A stretch of 64,000 bases of DNA, from NCBI RefSeq assembly GCF_905171775.1, contig NC_053501.1, positions 12,616,844 to 12,680,843 on the forward strand, read 5' to 3'. The position numbers and the translations under genes were made by a program. The notes under the pieces are model-generated. The model was not told the DNA's origin. It saw only the letters and a program-made list of their open reading frames with translations, and made no database searches. Every line of letters begins with the position of its first letter. Position 1 is the stretch's first letter. This DNA is from Rana temporaria (Eukaryota; Chordata; Amphibia; Anura; Ranidae). Shown here in pieces: positions 62,937-64,000 of this stretch.

Positions 62937-63330
62937 AGTAAAGTTAATGAGTATAATACTCATTAACTTTACACAATCACAGTTCACCTCCCTCTCCTAT
63001 CCTGTCATCTGCTAGTATCCCTCTGTTATCCCATGTTTCTAACCATCTCCATGTCGCTTCCATCTTTGGCCCAGGCCTTTCATTCAGACATATTCCTATG
63101 CGAATATTGATTGATTCTACTTTACTACTTTAGATGCCTGACAAACATACTTATGTTCACAGCCTATACTTTTTATGGACCAATGAGGTCTCTATGGATA
63201 CATCACTATACCTATGCCATGCCATGCCTGCTCTCCGTTTTGCCCCTGGAGGGGTCCCTTTCTGACTCCGCCCCCTCAGCTCCCGGGTGAGGCACCTGCT
63301 GCTGCCGTCTTGGGGCCGCACACCTGTAGC
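62937..63330. other. Palindrome and unassigned stretch
   Basis: GTAAAGTTAATGAGTAT and AATACTCATTAACTTTAC form a 17-bp-arm hairpin at 62938-62972. The remainder has no recognised feature. Confidence 0.4.
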
Positions 63331-63704
63331 CAGGGCTTTTTTTCAGGGGGAACTCAGTTCCACCACCTCTGGCTCAGACCCTTTAGTGTCTGCTCACCAC
63401 AATCACTTGCAAACACAGAAGTCTGGTTTCTGTGTTTGTCCAATACTATAATTATGTACTAATATTTATTGTTTATGTATCTTTTCAATTGGCAATTGTT
63501 GGTGTTATCTCTGTATGTAACAATTTTACTTTACGCATGTAAACAATTTTACTTCAATAAACTACTTATTGTATAACTACTGTTATTGTTACTGGCGGAA
63601 ACGTTACTCACTTCATTTAAAGTCCCAGGGCGAATCCTTTGTTTTGCCTATTATATAGCAGATCATCCCCGGCAGCTGCAATGCACCTTCACCAGAATCA
63701 TCCT
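63331..63704. mobile_element. hAT-like fragment and spacer
   Basis: CAGGGCTTTTTTTCAGGGGG and AACTCAGTTCCACCACCTC are reminiscent of a vertebrate hAT-type terminus. Only ~110 bp are recognisable and no duplication is seen. The rest up to 63704 is AT-rich and unassigned. Confidence 0.4.
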
Positions 63705-64000
63705 TGTAACGGTTACCACCGTTTACGACCTTCCATCCCATCCACGACAGCTCATCTGACACACAGACAAATCAGCAGGCATCCCATTTCCCCAGAATCA
63801 AGACGAGACACAGCTCTGTACTTGTTCCAAATGTAATTGACACTTTAATAATTTCTTCTCAGCTTTTTATGCAGTTACAATGATGTGACAGTATTCAAAG
63901 GGACAATGAGATCTCCACCCCCCTAATCACACACCAAGGCTAATTACTAACCATTTTAGACGTGTCGGCGCCGGCATATAATTATCATGATCTCATCACT
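63705..64000. mobile_element. LTR, left part, cut by window end
   Basis: It starts TGTAACGGTTACCACC and follows the solo LTR at 29976: CGTTTACGACCTTCCATCC, CGACAGCTC, CAGCAGGCA, GAGACACAGCTCTGT, CAGCTTTTTATGCAGTTAC. Whether an internal retroelement region follows lies outside the window. Confidence 0.7.

Overview
The window looks like non-genic, transposon-saturated vertebrate DNA, most likely from a true frog (Ranidae). This rests on the density of anuran-type short inverted-repeat elements, on TTAAAGG-type (T2/Kolobok-like) MITEs flanked by TTAA, and on ranid dispersed families I recognise from memory. No intact host gene, rRNA or tRNA is visible. The only host-gene sequence is a processed pseudogene of FAM32A (34711-35167, + strand). 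Transposon coding remnants are three Tc1-like transposase pieces, the last residues of a LINE reverse transcriptase ORF, and an uninterrupted DIRS-type tyrosine-recombinase tail.

Family labels are mine. A = ~1 kb TTAA-bounded family starting TTAACCACTTG and ending CAAGTGGTTAA (A2 carries a GTGCCCATCA minisatellite; A3 is a diverged relative). B = ~690 bp element with GGGCCAGATTCAC ends and 3-bp target duplications. C and D = elements whose ends carry GTACACACG. E and F = T2-like TTAA MITEs (TTAAAGCGGRGG and TTAAAGGGGTTG). H = hAT-like elements with 8-bp duplications. P = short repeats carrying a hammerhead-ribozyme-like core (CUGANGA/stem/GAAACGCGUC), often followed by an AATAAA-type signal.

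Layout. 1-9.1 kb: A, F, B, C, a hAT-like palindrome with six 77-bp repeats, E. 9.1-20.3 kb: a TATA-bearing repeat with a 36-bp minisatellite, three tandem palindromes, B, a T2-like MITE swollen by a 99-bp minisatellite, a LINE 3' end, C, a 38-bp minisatellite, A2. 20.3-35.2 kb: A3, E, decayed Tc1, D, P, B, a solo LTR nested in a mariner-like repeat, and the FAM32A retrocopy. 35.2-50.3 kb: E, hAT in Tc1, A, A2, minisatellites, B, and a run of TTAA elements. 50.3-60.05 kb: an interrupted purine-rich (GGAA/GAAA) domain invaded by Tc1, B, D and hAT elements, with diverged copies of host sequence preserving empty sites. 60.05-64 kb: DIRS-like element, D, (GATA)n, a low-repeat segment, A3, B and a second LTR cut by the window end.

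There is no operon-like or pathway logic. The informative content is nesting order, target-site duplications, minisatellite growth inside MITEs, ribozyme-like motifs, and several low-repeat islands that may be conserved regulatory DNA.
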